From the NCBI GenBank assembly GCA_035559435.1, contig DATMBC010000043.1, positions 1 through 54,291 on the forward strand: 54,291 bases of DNA. The letters run 5' to 3'. Each line of letters opens with the position of its first letter. The first letter of the stretch is position 1. The translations under genes and the position numbers were made by a program. The notes under the pieces were generated by a model that worked only from the letters and a program-made list of their open reading frames with translations, did not search any database and had not been told where the DNA came from. Source of the stretch: a bacterium (GTDB lineage: Bacteria; Zixibacteria; MSB-5A5; WJJR01). Positions 41,682 to 51,096 of the stretch are shown here, in pieces.

Positions 41682-42992
41682 ATGCAGGGAAGTCTGACCG
41701 TGAAGACCGCCACGCCACATCCGCCGGAGCCGGTCCGTCTCGATCCGATCGAATCGGCGATCGCGGCCATCGGCCGTGGCGAGATCATCATCGTGGTCGA
41801 TGACGAGCACCGCGAGAATGAGGGCGATTTCATTCTCGCCGCCGAGCATGCCACCCCGGAGAAGATCAACTTTCTGGTGACCCACGCGCGCGGTCTGGTG
41901 TGCGTCGCGCTGGAGAAGACGCAGCTGGCCGCCCTTGATCTGCACCCGATGGTGCGTCATTCGAACGCCAAGATGCAGACCGCCTTCACCGAATCGGTCG
42001 ACCTGATCGACGGGACCACCACCGGCATTTCGGCGGCCGACCGCGCGTTGACCATCCGCGCGCTGGTCGATCCGGGGACGCGTCCCGAGCACCTGGCGCG
42101 TCCGGGCCATGTCTTCCCGTTGGCGGCGGTCGACGGCGGCGTGTTGGTGCGCGCCGGCCACACCGAGGCCGCGGTCGATCTGGCGCGTCTGGCCGGGCTG
42201 CGCCCCGCGGGCGTGGTCTGTGAGGTGATGGACGATGACGGCTCGATGGCGCGTCTGCCGCGCCTGCGCCAGATCGCCGACCGTCACGGCATGCCGCTGG
42301 TCTCGATCACCGCCCTGATCGCCCACCGCCGCCGCAACGAGCGGCTGGTGAAGAAAATTGAGGAAGTCGACATGCCGTCGCAGCACGGCAACTTCCGACT
42401 GCATCTGTACGAATCGCTGGTCGACGGCGACCATCATGTCGCGCTGGTGCGCGGCGACGTGGCCGGGCGCGCGGATGTCCTCGTCCGGGTGCACTCGCAA
42501 TGCCTGACCGGCGATGTCTTCGGCTCCGAGCGCTGCGATTGCGGGCAGCAGCGTGATGAGGCGTTGCGCATGATCGACCGCGCCGGCGCGGGCGTTTTCC
42601 TCTACATGCGGCAGGAGGGACGCGGCATCGGGCTGGCCAACAAAATTCACGCCTACCATCTGCAGGAAAATGGACTGGACACGGTCGACGCCAATCTGAA
42701 ATTGGGATTCCCGGCCGACTTGCGCGATTACGGCCTCGGCGCTCAGATTCTGCGCGACCTGGGACTTTCGACCATCCGCCTGTTGACCAACAATCCGCGC
42801 AAGGTTGTCGGGCTGGAGGGATACGGACTGAAGATTGTCGAACGGGTCCCGATTGAGATTCCCGCGTCGCACAGCAACCGCCGCTACCTCGAAACCAAAC
42901 GCGACCGCCTGGGCCATCTATTGTCGGTGGCGGAGGAGTCCGGCGCCGGGGAAGTCAACGGCGCCCCGTGGATCATCCCGGACCGCTGGTAG
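41682..42992 (+). CDS. ribBA: bifunctional 3,4-dihydroxy-2-butanone 4-phosphate synthase / GTP cyclohydrolase II
   Basis: 436 aa from the ATG at 41682, with AAAGGA 9 bases upstream; a longer in-frame start at 41616 overlaps ribE and lacks a ribosome site. The RibB half has [28 protein letters not shown] and the metal/substrate residues of this family. The RibA half has the zinc site [10 protein letters not shown] preceded by HSQCLTGD, the catalytic [13 protein letters not shown], and [16 protein letters not shown]. Both active sites look intact, so it should make both precursors (from ribulose 5-phosphate and from GTP). Confidence 0.96.
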   Translation: MQGSLTVKTATPHPPEPVRLDPIESAIAAIGRGEIIIVVDDEHRENEGDFILAAEHATPEKINFLVTHARGLVCVALEKTQLAALDLHPMVRHSNAKMQTAFTESVDLIDGTTTGISAADRALTIRALVDPGTRPEHLARPGHVFPLAAVDGGVLVRAGHTEAAVDLARLAGLRPAGVVCEVMDDDGSMARLPRLRQIADRHGMPLVSITALIAHRRRNERLVKKIEEVDMPSQHGNFRLHLYESLVDGDHHVALVRGDVAGRADVLVRVHSQCLTGDVFGSERCDCGQQRDEALRMIDRAGAGVFLYMRQEGRGIGLANKIHAYHLQENGLDTVDANLKLGFPADLRDYGLGAQILRDLGLSTIRLLTNNPRKVVGLEGYGLKIVERVPIEIPASHSNRRYLETKRDRLGHLLSVAEESGAGEVNGAPWIIPDRW

Positions 42993-43030
42993 GATCCGGC
43001 GCGATCATCGCAAGGCACATTGGAGGCCAC

Positions 43031-43495
43031 ATGCCCACCTATATCGAAGGTCATCTCAACGCCGCCGGACGGAAGTTCGCCGTGACGGTCTCCCGCTTCA
43101 ACCACTTCATCACCGATCAACTGCTGACGGGGTGCATCGACACGTTGGTCCGGCATGGCGCATCCGATGCCGACATCACGGTGGTGCGTGTGCCCGGATC
43201 GTTCGAGATTCCGCCGACGGTGCAGCGGCTGGCGAAATCGGGCAAGTACGACGCGGTGATCGCGCTCGGCGCGGTCATCCGCGGCGACACGCCCCATTTC
43301 GACTTCATCGCGGCCGAGGTTACCAAAGGGGTGGCGCAGATCGGGCTGGCGGGCGACACGCCGGTCATCTATGGCGTCATCACCACCGACACGCTCGAAC
43401 AGGCGATCGAACGCGCCGGCACCAAGTCGGGCAACAAGGGCGCCGACGCGGCGCTATCGGCCATCGAAATGGCGGATCTGCGGCGGAAACTGTAA
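43031..43495 (+). CDS. ribH: 6,7-dimethyl-8-ribityllumazine synthase
   Basis: 154 aa from the ATG at 43031, with GGAGG 5 bases upstream. Family blocks: [42 protein letters not shown] (active-site His) and [16 protein letters not shown] with [10 protein letters not shown] at the end. It condenses the pyrimidine and butanone-phosphate precursors and usually forms a 60-mer or pentameric shell. Last enzyme of the rib operon; a terminator follows at 43544. Confidence 0.96.
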   Translation: MPTYIEGHLNAAGRKFAVTVSRFNHFITDQLLTGCIDTLVRHGASDADITVVRVPGSFEIPPTVQRLAKSGKYDAVIALGAVIRGDTPHFDFIAAEVTKGVAQIGLAGDTPVIYGVITTDTLEQAIERAGTKSGNKGADAALSAIEMADLRRKL

Positions 43496-43543
43496 GCCGA
43501 GCTCTGTTGCAATCCCACTTCCCTCGCCGTACCTTGCCTTCCC

Positions 43544-43570
43544 AACGGCCCCGCCTGCGGGGCCGTTTTC
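43544..43570 (+). terminator. terminator of the riboflavin operon
   Basis: AACGGCCCC (43544-43552) pairs with GGGGCCGTT (43559-43567), which ends in TTTT. It lies 49 bases after ribH and 13 bases before nusB, so it may be read through in part, as rib-nusB linkage is common. Confidence 0.8.
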
Positions 43571-43582
43571 GGATTTGACGCC

Positions 43583-44008
43583 ATGAGCCGACGCCGTCAG
43601 GGGAGAGAGTTGGTCCTTGGATGTCTTTACGCCCATTTCTCCACCGGCGAGGCGGCCGAGGCGATCTTCCGCGCCCAGGCCGGGCGGGTCACCTATGACG
43701 CCGACACGCTGGCCTACGCCAAGCGGCTCTTCCTGCGCGCCATCAGCGAGGCGGAGACGATCGACCGCGTTATCCGCGACCGCGCCCTGAACTGGGATTT
43801 TGCCCGCATCGGCCTGGTCGAAAAGAACATCCTCCGCATGGGAATCGCCGAACTCTGGTTTTTCCCCGAAACTCCCGCCAAAGTGGTCATCGATGAGGCC
43901 GTCGATCTGGCCCGCGAGTTCGGCGCCGCCGAGTCGGGCACCTTCATCAACGGGATCCTCGACGCGGTGTATAAAGCGATGGACCAGGCACCGTCCGACA
44001 AACCCTGA
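43583..44008 (+). CDS. nusB: transcription antitermination factor NusB
   Basis: 141 aa, standard length. The N-terminus MSRRRQGRELVLGCLYAHF matches the RNA-binding Arg-rich start of NusB. Later blocks are RVIRDRALNWDFARIGLVEK, NILRMGIAELWFFPETPAKV and VVIDEAVDLAREFGAAESG, then FINGILDAV, all typical. It binds boxA RNA with NusE and supports antitermination on rRNA operons. Its position right after ribH is conserved in many bacteria. Confidence 0.95.
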   Translation: MSRRRQGRELVLGCLYAHFSTGEAAEAIFRAQAGRVTYDADTLAYAKRLFLRAISEAETIDRVIRDRALNWDFARIGLVEKNILRMGIAELWFFPETPAKVVIDEAVDLAREFGAAESGTFINGILDAVYKAMDQAPSDKP

Positions 44009-44014
44009 CCGACG

Positions 44015-46630
44015 ATGCGCCGCTACTTTGTCGATCCGATCCTCAGCGCTCTGGGCGGTTTGGTTTTCCTGCTGACCACGGTGGTCTACCTGGCGACCGT
44101 CTCGCGCACGGTCTCCTTCTGGGACTGCGGCGAATTCATTGCCTGCTCCCACATTCTCGGCATTCCCCATCCTCCCGGCGCGCCGCTTTACATCCTGCTG
44201 GGACGCATCTTCGCGATGCTGCCGATTGCCGGCGACATCGGCCACCGGGTCAATCTGCTCTCGTCGTTTTCCAGCGCCGCGGCCGCCACGCTGGGATTCT
44301 TCGTCACCGCGCGGCTGATCACCTGGTGGTACTCCGACCGCTACCCCGATCCCAGGCTGGGCCCGACCGAGCGGTTGTCGGTCTACGCCGGGTCGCTGTG
44401 CGGCGCGCTGTTGTTTGCGTTTTCCTCGACCAACTGGAGCAACTCGGTGGAGGCCGAAGTCTATGGTCTCTCGATGTTCCTGATGATGGCGCTGATCTGG
44501 CTGGCGCTGATCTGGGCGCAAAAACGCGACGAGCCGGGCAGCGAGCGGTTTCTCATCGCCATTGCGCTCGTCGCCTTTCTCTCCATTGGCGTCCACATGA
44601 CCGTCTTCCTGGTCATGCCGCCGATTTTCCTTTTGGTCGTGTGGCTCTCGCCGCAGTTGCGCCGTGACTGGCGCTTCTGGCTTTCCGGCGTCGTGATGTT
44701 CCTGGTCACCGTCAATGTCTCGCTCTTCCTCTGGTCCATGACCGGACTTCTGGCGATCACCGGCGTGGTCAGCGCTTATAGGCGTTGGGGACTGGCGCCA
44801 ACGATCCTCACCGTCGTCCTGTGGGGCCTCGGCGGACTCTGGGCGCTGCGCACCGGCGAACCCTGGCCGGTCTTCCTGTCGGTTCTGGCCTGGGGGCTGG
44901 CAATCATCCCGTGGGTCATGGTCGGCACGGCCTGGCGGTTGTCATTCTTCCTGATTGTGGCCGCGCTGGTCGGCTATTCGACGCAGGCGTACATCCCGAT
45001 CCGCGCCCAGCAGAATCCCTCGATAAACGAGAACGAACCGAAGGATTGGGATGCCTTCCGCGGCTTTCTTGAGCGCAAGCAGTACGGCACCGAGACGATG
45101 TTCGAGCGCGCGCTGATCCGTCGCGGTGAACTGGCCAACCAACTGGGACAGCATCCCCGCATGGGCTTCTGGGGCTTTTTTGACCGCCAGTACGGTTACA
45201 ATGACCTTGCCTTTCTGCCGTTGTTCGGGCTCGGCATGCTGGGGGTCTACCAGTTGTTCCGCTCACGGCGCGCGCTGGGGATCGTCCTCCTGCTGCTCTT
45301 GCTGATCACATCGGTGGGGCTGGTCTGGTACATGAATTTCGCCGACGGCACCCGCTACAACGCGGCGACCCAGGATGCCTACCTCGAGGTTCGCGATCGT
45401 GACTATTTCTTCACGCCGGCGTTCATCCTCTTCGGGCTCGCCATCGGCATGGGCGGAGGGGCGCTGATCCGCTGGCTGGGCGGCGGGTCCGTCATCTGGC
45501 CGCTGGCCGGCGCGCTGGTGATCGCGTGTCTGCCGCTGCGCACCCTGCAGGCGAACTACCACGTCAACGACCGGTCGCGCAACTTTCTCGCCTACGACTA
45601 CGCCTACAACCTGCTGGCCTCGGCCGACCCGGGGGCGATGTTCTTCACCAACGGCGACAATGACACCTTCCCGGTCTGGTGCCTGCAGGAAGTCTATGGG
45701 GTCCGTCGTGATGTCCAGATCATCAACCTGAGTCTGCTCAACACGCACTGGTACATCCGCCAGCTGCGCGATCTGCGCAAGGTGCCGATGGATCTGCCCG
45801 ATGACAAGCTCGCGCGGATGGTGCACTACTATCGCAACGACGGCAGCATCCGCCGCGTGCAGGACCAAATGATCGACGCCATCCTGATGGCGAACAAGAA
45901 CCGCATCCCGGTCAACTTCGCGGTGACGGTCACCGAAGGCAACCGCCGCTTCCGCGAGCAGTCGCTCGAACCCTACCTGGTGCTCACCGGCATGTCGTAC
46001 CGATTGGTCGCCGACACCGGCACCGGACGAATCGATGTCGCGCGGCTCGACAGCCTGGTCTGGCAGGTCTACCAGTACCGCGGCGTCAATGACCCCACGG
46101 TGTACAAGGACGAAAACGGCGAGCGGATGACGGGCAGTTACCTTGCCGGCTTCTATTACCTGGGCGACACTCTCCGCCGCGCCGGCGATTTCGAAGGCGC
46201 CATCCGTCAGATGAAGCGCGCGTTGGAACTACTGCCGGGGCTGTGCGAACCGTACGTCTATCTGGCCCAGCTCTACACCGACACCCGGCAACCCGACAGC
46301 CTGGAAGCCCTCTATCCGCTGTCGCAGCGGGTGACCGCCGAGTGGGAGCGGGCGGCCACCGCCATCGGCTACTCGCTGCGCCGTCTTGGACGCGCCGAGC
46401 GGGGAGATGCCATCCTGCGCGACGTGTTGGCGCGCAACACCGCGTATGAGCCGGCCTACCGCACGCTGGTTCAGGCCTACTACGGCGAGCGCCGCTTCGA
46501 TTCGCTGTTGGCCTTGATGGAGCGTTGGTCTCTCGCCAACCCCGGCGACCAGCAGACCCGGGTGTTGCTCGACTCGGTGCGCGTGCTGGCGCGGCTGCAG
46601 TCGGCGGCTCCGGCACCGACGCCCCCATAG
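44015..46630 (+). CDS. DUF2723 multi-helix membrane protein, putative GT-C glycosyltransferase, with TPR tail
   Basis: 871 aa. The N-terminus has the DUF2723 signature TVSFWDCGEFIACS and HILGIPHPPGAPLY after the first helix; the Asp/Glu in this loop is where GT-C enzymes bind the lipid-sugar donor. About 11-13 membrane helices follow to residue ~515, then a soluble domain, then TPR-like helices (LGDTLRRAGDFEGAIRQMKR, RLGRAERGDAILRDVLARN). Similar proteins (related to eukaryotic TMEM260) are common in FCB bacteria and are thought to transfer sugars to proteins or glycans at the outer face of the membrane. It begins six bases after nusB and heads the envelope glycan cluster. Confidence 0.88.
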   Translation: MRRYFVDPILSALGGLVFLLTTVVYLATVSRTVSFWDCGEFIACSHILGIPHPPGAPLYILLGRIFAMLPIAGDIGHRVNLLSSFSSAAAATLGFFVTARLITWWYSDRYPDPRLGPTERLSVYAGSLCGALLFAFSSTNWSNSVEAEVYGLSMFLMMALIWLALIWAQKRDEPGSERFLIAIALVAFLSIGVHMTVFLVMPPIFLLVVWLSPQLRRDWRFWLSGVVMFLVTVNVSLFLWSMTGLLAITGVVSAYRRWGLAPTILTVVLWGLGGLWALRTGEPWPVFLSVLAWGLAIIPWVMVGTAWRLSFFLIVAALVGYSTQAYIPIRAQQNPSINENEPKDWDAFRGFLERKQYGTETMFERALIRRGELANQLGQHPRMGFWGFFDRQYGYNDLAFLPLFGLGMLGVYQLFRSRRALGIVLLLLLLITSVGLVWYMNFADGTRYNAATQDAYLEVRDRDYFFTPAFILFGLAIGMGGGALIRWLGGGSVIWPLAGALVIACLPLRTLQANYHVNDRSRNFLAYDYAYNLLASADPGAMFFTNGDNDTFPVWCLQEVYGVRRDVQIINLSLLNTHWYIRQLRDLRKVPMDLPDDKLARMVHYYRNDGSIRRVQDQMIDAILMANKNRIPVNFAVTVTEGNRRFREQSLEPYLVLTGMSYRLVADTGTGRIDVARLDSLVWQVYQYRGVNDPTVYKDENGERMTGSYLAGFYYLGDTLRRAGDFEGAIRQMKRALELLPGLCEPYVYLAQLYTDTRQPDSLEALYPLSQRVTAEWERAATAIGYSLRRLGRAERGDAILRDVLARNTAYEPAYRTLVQAYYGERRFDSLLALMERWSLANPGDQQTRVLLDSVRVLARLQSAAPAPTPP

Positions 46631-46737
46631 CGCCGCCAAACTCTCCTTGGGCCAATTGCCCCGGGCCGTTAACTTTCCCGTCCCGTCGGACCGCGACCGC
46701 CGTGCCGACCGGCGGGTCTGGCCAGCGACCAGCCACC

Positions 46738-47871
46738 ATGCGCATCCTCATCCTCAACTGGCAGGACCGCAAACACCCGTATGCGGGTGGGGCGGAGGTC
46801 CATCTCCATGAGATCTTCTCCCGCCTCGGCGCGCGCGGCCATCAGGTCACTCTGCTCTGTTGCGGCTTCGACCGGGCGCCGTCAGAGGAGGAGTACGATC
46901 ACATGCGGATCATCCGTCGCGGCGGACGGCTCCTCTTCAATTGGGGGGTGCCGGACTGGACCCGCGAGCTGATGCGGCGCGAGACGTTCGATGTCGTCGT
47001 CGATGACATCAACAAGATCCCGTTCTATTCGGCGCGCTTCGTGGAGAAGCCGATCCTGACGGTCGTCCATCACCTCTTCGGCAAAGCGATCTTCCGCGAA
47101 GTCAACCCGATCGCGGGGGCCTATGTCTACCTGGCCGAATCGCTGGTGCCGCGCTACTACCGCGGGCTGCCGGTCATGGCGGTCTCGGAGAGCACGCGCG
47201 ATGACCTGGTGTCCAAGGGGATGAGCCGCGAGTTGATCCGGGTCGTCCACAACGGCATCGATCTGGCCCAGTACACGCCTGATCCGACGGTGCCCAAGGC
47301 GCCCAATCCCACCCTCTGCTTTCTCGGACGGGTGAAACGCTACAAGTCGATCGACCATCTGCTGCAGGCCATCGCCCGTCTGCAAACGGAGATCCCGAAT
47401 CTGGCGGCGCACATCATCGGCTCCGGCGGCGATGAGCCGCGTTTGAAGGCCATCGCCGAACGGTTGGGAATCGCCGGCCGGGTCACCTTCCATGGGTTCG
47501 CCGAAGCCAACAGGAAAATCGACCTGGTCCGCCGCTGCTGGGCGGTGGTTTGCCCGTCGGTTAAGGAGGGGTGGGGGCTGACCAATATCGAGGCCAACGC
47601 CTGCGGCACGCCGGTCATCTGCGCCGATGTCCCCGGGCTGCGTGATTCGGCGCGTGATGACCAAACCGGACTCTTGTATCCTTATGGCGACATCGGGGCG
47701 CTGACCGAGCGCATCCGGCGCCTGTTGACCGACGCCGACCTGCGGGCCCGCCTCGAACGCGGGGCGCTGGAATGGGCGCAACGGTTCAGCTGGGATCAGG
47801 CCGCCGAACAGACCGAGGCGATTCTCCGTCAGGTGGCCGGCGGCGACCCCGCCATCGGACGTGAGCGGTAG
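46738..47871 (+). CDS. GT4 family glycosyltransferase
   Basis: 377 aa from the ATG at 46738, which begins MRILILNWQDRKHPYAGGAE, the standard N-terminal GT-B Rossmann start with the acceptor loop GGAE. The C-terminal donor domain has LCFLGRVKRYKSIDHLLQA, HIIGSGGDEPRLKAIAERLG and the nucleotide-sugar motif PSVKEGWGLTNIEANACGTP (E-x7-E type). It is a retaining enzyme using a nucleotide sugar, acting at the cytoplasmic face. The ribosome site is poor. It is followed three bases later by a flippase-like membrane protein. Confidence 0.93.
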   Translation: MRILILNWQDRKHPYAGGAEVHLHEIFSRLGARGHQVTLLCCGFDRAPSEEEYDHMRIIRRGGRLLFNWGVPDWTRELMRRETFDVVVDDINKIPFYSARFVEKPILTVVHHLFGKAIFREVNPIAGAYVYLAESLVPRYYRGLPVMAVSESTRDDLVSKGMSRELIRVVHNGIDLAQYTPDPTVPKAPNPTLCFLGRVKRYKSIDHLLQAIARLQTEIPNLAAHIIGSGGDEPRLKAIAERLGIAGRVTFHGFAEANRKIDLVRRCWAVVCPSVKEGWGLTNIEANACGTPVICADVPGLRDSARDDQTGLLYPYGDIGALTERIRRLLTDADLRARLERGALEWAQRFSWDQAAEQTEAILRQVAGGDPAIGRER

Positions 47872-47874
47872 CGC

Positions 47875-48894
47875 ATGAAACGCAAAGCCATCATCGGCAC
47901 GATCATCAGCATCGTCTTTATCTACCTGGCGCTGCGCAAGGTCGACTATTCCGAACTCTGGGCGGTGGTGAGCGGCTGCAAGTGGGAGTGGCTCATCCCC
48001 AACATCATCCTCGTCGTCGGCGTGATGTGGGTGCGCGCCTGGCGCTGGCAGTTGATCCTCAAGCCGGTCGGCGATGTCTCGTTCTCGCGGGTGTATTCCT
48101 CCACCATGATCGGTTTCATGGTCAACAACGTGCTCCCCGCGCGGCTGGGGGAGATCGCCCGCGCGGTTTCGCTGGGGATCAAGGCCAATCTGTCGCGCTC
48201 GGCCACGCTGGCGACCATCATCGTCGAGCGCATCTACGATTCCTTCACGCTGCTATTGTTCCTCTGGCTGGTCTTTGCCTTCTCCCGTATCAGCGAACTG
48301 ACCGAGGTGGGACGGGTCCGCTATGTGGGCTGGATCTTTTTGGCCATCAACGTCGCGTTGCTGGCCATCCTGATCATCCTGCAGGTCAAAAACGAGGCGG
48401 CGGTCCGCTGGATTCGCAAGGTCAGCCGTCGGTTCTCGCCGCGGATACAAAACCTCGCCGGCGAGATCACCGAGAAGTTCGCCCGCGGCCTGCGCATGCA
48501 CCACAATGTTCCCACGACGATCGGTGTGGCCGCTTCCTCGCTGGTCATCTGGTTTATTCTGGGCATCTCGAATTACTTCGTCCTGCTGGCTCTCGGGTTC
48601 GACCATCTGCCGGTGGAGGCATCGTTTGTGGTGCTGGTGGTGGTCTCGCTGATGATCTCCGTGCCCTCCAGCCCCGGATACGTCGGGGTCTTCCATTGGG
48701 GGGTGCAGGTCTCGCTGCGGATCTATGGACTCAACGACGGCCAGGCGTTGGCGGTGGCGATTGTTCTCCATGCCGCCCAGTACATCCCGATCACGCTTCT
48801 GGGTCTCTACCATCTGCGCAGTGAGCATCTGACGTTGTCGCGTGTCGGCGGGGGCGAGGAACCCGCGCCGCCGGCCCAATCCACCCATCCCTGA
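47875..48894 (+). CDS. lysylphosphatidylglycerol synthase-type transmembrane protein (flippase-like, UPF0104)
   Basis: 339 aa with about eight membrane helices. It shows the LPG_synthase_TM/AglD2 pattern: RAWRWQLILKPVGDVSFSRV, then MIGFMVNNVLPARLGEIARA and ATIIVERIYDSFTLLLFL, and near the end VVVSLMISVPSSPGYVGVFH. No lysyl-transferase domain follows. Proteins of this type sit among glycosyltransferase genes and are believed to move lipid-linked substrates or assist glycan synthesis. Tightly packed between the GT4 and GT-C genes (gaps of 3 and 6 bases). Confidence 0.9.
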   Translation: MKRKAIIGTIISIVFIYLALRKVDYSELWAVVSGCKWEWLIPNIILVVGVMWVRAWRWQLILKPVGDVSFSRVYSSTMIGFMVNNVLPARLGEIARAVSLGIKANLSRSATLATIIVERIYDSFTLLLFLWLVFAFSRISELTEVGRVRYVGWIFLAINVALLAILIILQVKNEAAVRWIRKVSRRFSPRIQNLAGEITEKFARGLRMHHNVPTTIGVAASSLVIWFILGISNYFVLLALGFDHLPVEASFVVLVVVSLMISVPSSPGYVGVFHWGVQVSLRIYGLNDGQALAVAIVLHAAQYIPITLLGLYHLRSEHLTLSRVGGGEEPAPPAQSTHP

Positions 48895-48900
48895 CCCGCC

Positions 48901-51096
48901 ATGTGGAACCGGCTTACCAAGCGCCCCTCGCTGGCCGTCTTTGCCGCGGCGCTCCTGGTCCGCCTGATCTACTTCGCGGCGGTCGACCAGCCGCCGGTGC
49001 AATTCGACGCCCGGCAGTATGTCGCCGTTGCCGCGGCCGCTCCGATCGCGGTGTGGAATCCGTCTCTCTGGAACGACACCACCGCGCGCGAGAACATTTC
49101 CTTCAGCCGCGTGATGAATGATCTGATCGATGACGAGACCGTCATCTGGGCCCCGTATGACCCGCCGACCTTCGGGCAGGCGCTCGACTGGCTGTTTTTC
49201 AGCGGCCCGGCCTATCCGGCGTTTCTCACCGCCATCTTTCATTTGACCCCCGCGCATGATTTCTGGGTCGTGCGCATCGCGCAGGCGATCCTCGATGCGT
49301 TGACCGCCGCGCTCATCGGTTTGGTGATGGCACGTCTGATCTCGCCCCTCGGCGGCGCGATCGCCGCCGGCGCGTGGGTGGTGTATGGTCCGGCGATCGT
49401 CAAGACCGCCGAACTGCTGACTGAGACCTTCTCCATCTTTCTGGTCGTGCTCCTGGTCTGGCTGCTTCTGCGCGCCTATGACTTGCAGTCGCGCAAATGG
49501 CTGATTGCCGCCGGCGCGGTCTGTTCGATTCTGGCGATGGGGAAGGCCTCGACCGCCCTGTTGATTGCCCCGGTGCTCGCCGCCTGGCTCTGGGCCAACC
49601 GCGGCAGGGCGCTCCGTCCCCGGACCAGCGTCGTCTGCCTTCTGGGGTCATGGTTGATCGTGATGCTGCCCTGGCTCTTTCTGGTCAACCATCGCTACGG
49701 ACGATTCGCCGTGCGCGACCCTTCCTATGGCACGGCCAACTTCCGGCAGGCGAATATCCTCGAGACCGAGGGATACAACACCGACATGGCCCCGGTCGAC
49801 TTCTGGACCTATCCGGTCTGGCGCGAATTGAGCAACCGGCCGATGGAATATGCCCGTCTCTATCTGCAGAAATTCCGCCGTCTCTGGTGGCGCGCCTGCG
49901 ACGACTATCGCATCGGCTTTCCGTTTGGTCCGGCCGCCACGCAGTGGCTGCATCGGTTGATTGTCTTGCTGGCCGCGCTGGGAATGTGGCTGTGGACCCG
50001 TCGCGCCGGGCCGCCGGTCTGGCTTGCGCTGGCGGTGATCGTCTACTTTGCCGGATTGCACACGATGATGCATGTGGTCTCGCGCTACAATTTGCCGGCG
50101 ATGCCCTTTGTCATCGGCGCGGCGGTGACCGGCGCATTCTGGCTTGTGCGGCAGGAGATGCCAGGCGCCCTCCGGCGTCTCGGCATCGTCGGCGGCCTGG
50201 TCCTTCTGGCGTTGCTGGTGTTGGCGATGGTCCGGCCATCCTTCTGGCTGATGGTTCCCGGCGTCTCCGCGGCCACGGCCGCGTGGCTGTACTGGATAGT
50301 CGGTTTACTGGTCATCATCGCCACGGTCGGCGCCGCGATTGTCCTCTGCGGACACCGGGGGTGGGAACGCTGGGCCTACACGGTCGTCGTTGGCGGCGGC
50401 GTGGCGCTGGTGTTCCTCGGCTGGGCCACCACGCGTGAAGGGCATGCCGAGTGGGCGGCATCCATTGAGGACCCGCAAACGGAGATCAGCCGGCGAATCA
50501 TCCTGCCCGCTGATCTCCATCTGGGTTCGGTCAAACGCGCCTATGTCCTGATTGACGCCAACATCACGCCGGGCAGCGACTTTAAGGTCGTCACCCACGT
50601 CGACCATGTCCGTTCCGCTTTTCCCGAGAGTCTGATCATCAGCGATGATTCCTTCTACGGCAAGCCGCACTACCGCAATTTCATGCGCTACAACGGTGAC
50701 GTGCCCGCCACCATTCGCGGCTGGTCGCGCAATCTCTTCGAAGGCCCGCTTCTGGATTCGATCCTCGCCGACGGGCAGGTCGAGGTGCGTCTGGGGATGG
50801 AATCCGAGGGCGCCCCGCGCGGCGCCTTGATCGTCTATGGCGACCTGCCGCAGGAGAACCCGGATCACTGGGACTTGCCGGGCCTGACCTACTCGTCGAT
50901 TGAGCGCTACTACGAGGGCGCCGATCCGCGCATCTGGCAGAAATTGACAATCAGCTCCGACTCCACGGTCAGCGTCCGCATTGAGAACGGTCAGAGCGAC
51001 TTCGACGATCTCTCGGAGCGGTGGGGACGCCAGCCCGGTCAGTACCGCATGATCCTGCAGTTGTTGCTTGCCGACGAGCGCTCGCTGTATTTTTGA
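48901..51096 (+). CDS. GT-C family membrane glycosyltransferase (GT39/ArnT-like)
   Basis: 731 aa. The first helix is followed by an acidic loop (AAVDQPPVQFDARQYVAVAA) as in GT-C/PMT-type enzymes, where the Asp contacts the lipid-phosphate sugar. About 11-12 further helices run to residue ~510. The C-terminal ~215 residues are a soluble, probably periplasmic domain with beta-rich sequence (for example HLGSVKRAYVLIDANITPGS). It probably adds a sugar from a polyprenyl-phosphate donor to an acceptor outside the membrane. Its TGA overlaps a possible TTG start of the next gene. Confidence 0.85.
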   Translation: MWNRLTKRPSLAVFAAALLVRLIYFAAVDQPPVQFDARQYVAVAAAAPIAVWNPSLWNDTTARENISFSRVMNDLIDDETVIWAPYDPPTFGQALDWLFFSGPAYPAFLTAIFHLTPAHDFWVVRIAQAILDALTAALIGLVMARLISPLGGAIAAGAWVVYGPAIVKTAELLTETFSIFLVVLLVWLLLRAYDLQSRKWLIAAGAVCSILAMGKASTALLIAPVLAAWLWANRGRALRPRTSVVCLLGSWLIVMLPWLFLVNHRYGRFAVRDPSYGTANFRQANILETEGYNTDMAPVDFWTYPVWRELSNRPMEYARLYLQKFRRLWWRACDDYRIGFPFGPAATQWLHRLIVLLAALGMWLWTRRAGPPVWLALAVIVYFAGLHTMMHVVSRYNLPAMPFVIGAAVTGAFWLVRQEMPGALRRLGIVGGLVLLALLVLAMVRPSFWLMVPGVSAATAAWLYWIVGLLVIIATVGAAIVLCGHRGWERWAYTVVVGGGVALVFLGWATTREGHAEWAASIEDPQTEISRRIILPADLHLGSVKRAYVLIDANITPGSDFKVVTHVDHVRSAFPESLIISDDSFYGKPHYRNFMRYNGDVPATIRGWSRNLFEGPLLDSILADGQVEVRLGMESEGAPRGALIVYGDLPQENPDHWDLPGLTYSSIERYYEGADPRIWQKLTISSDSTVSVRIENGQSDFDDLSERWGRQPGQYRMILQLLLADERSLYF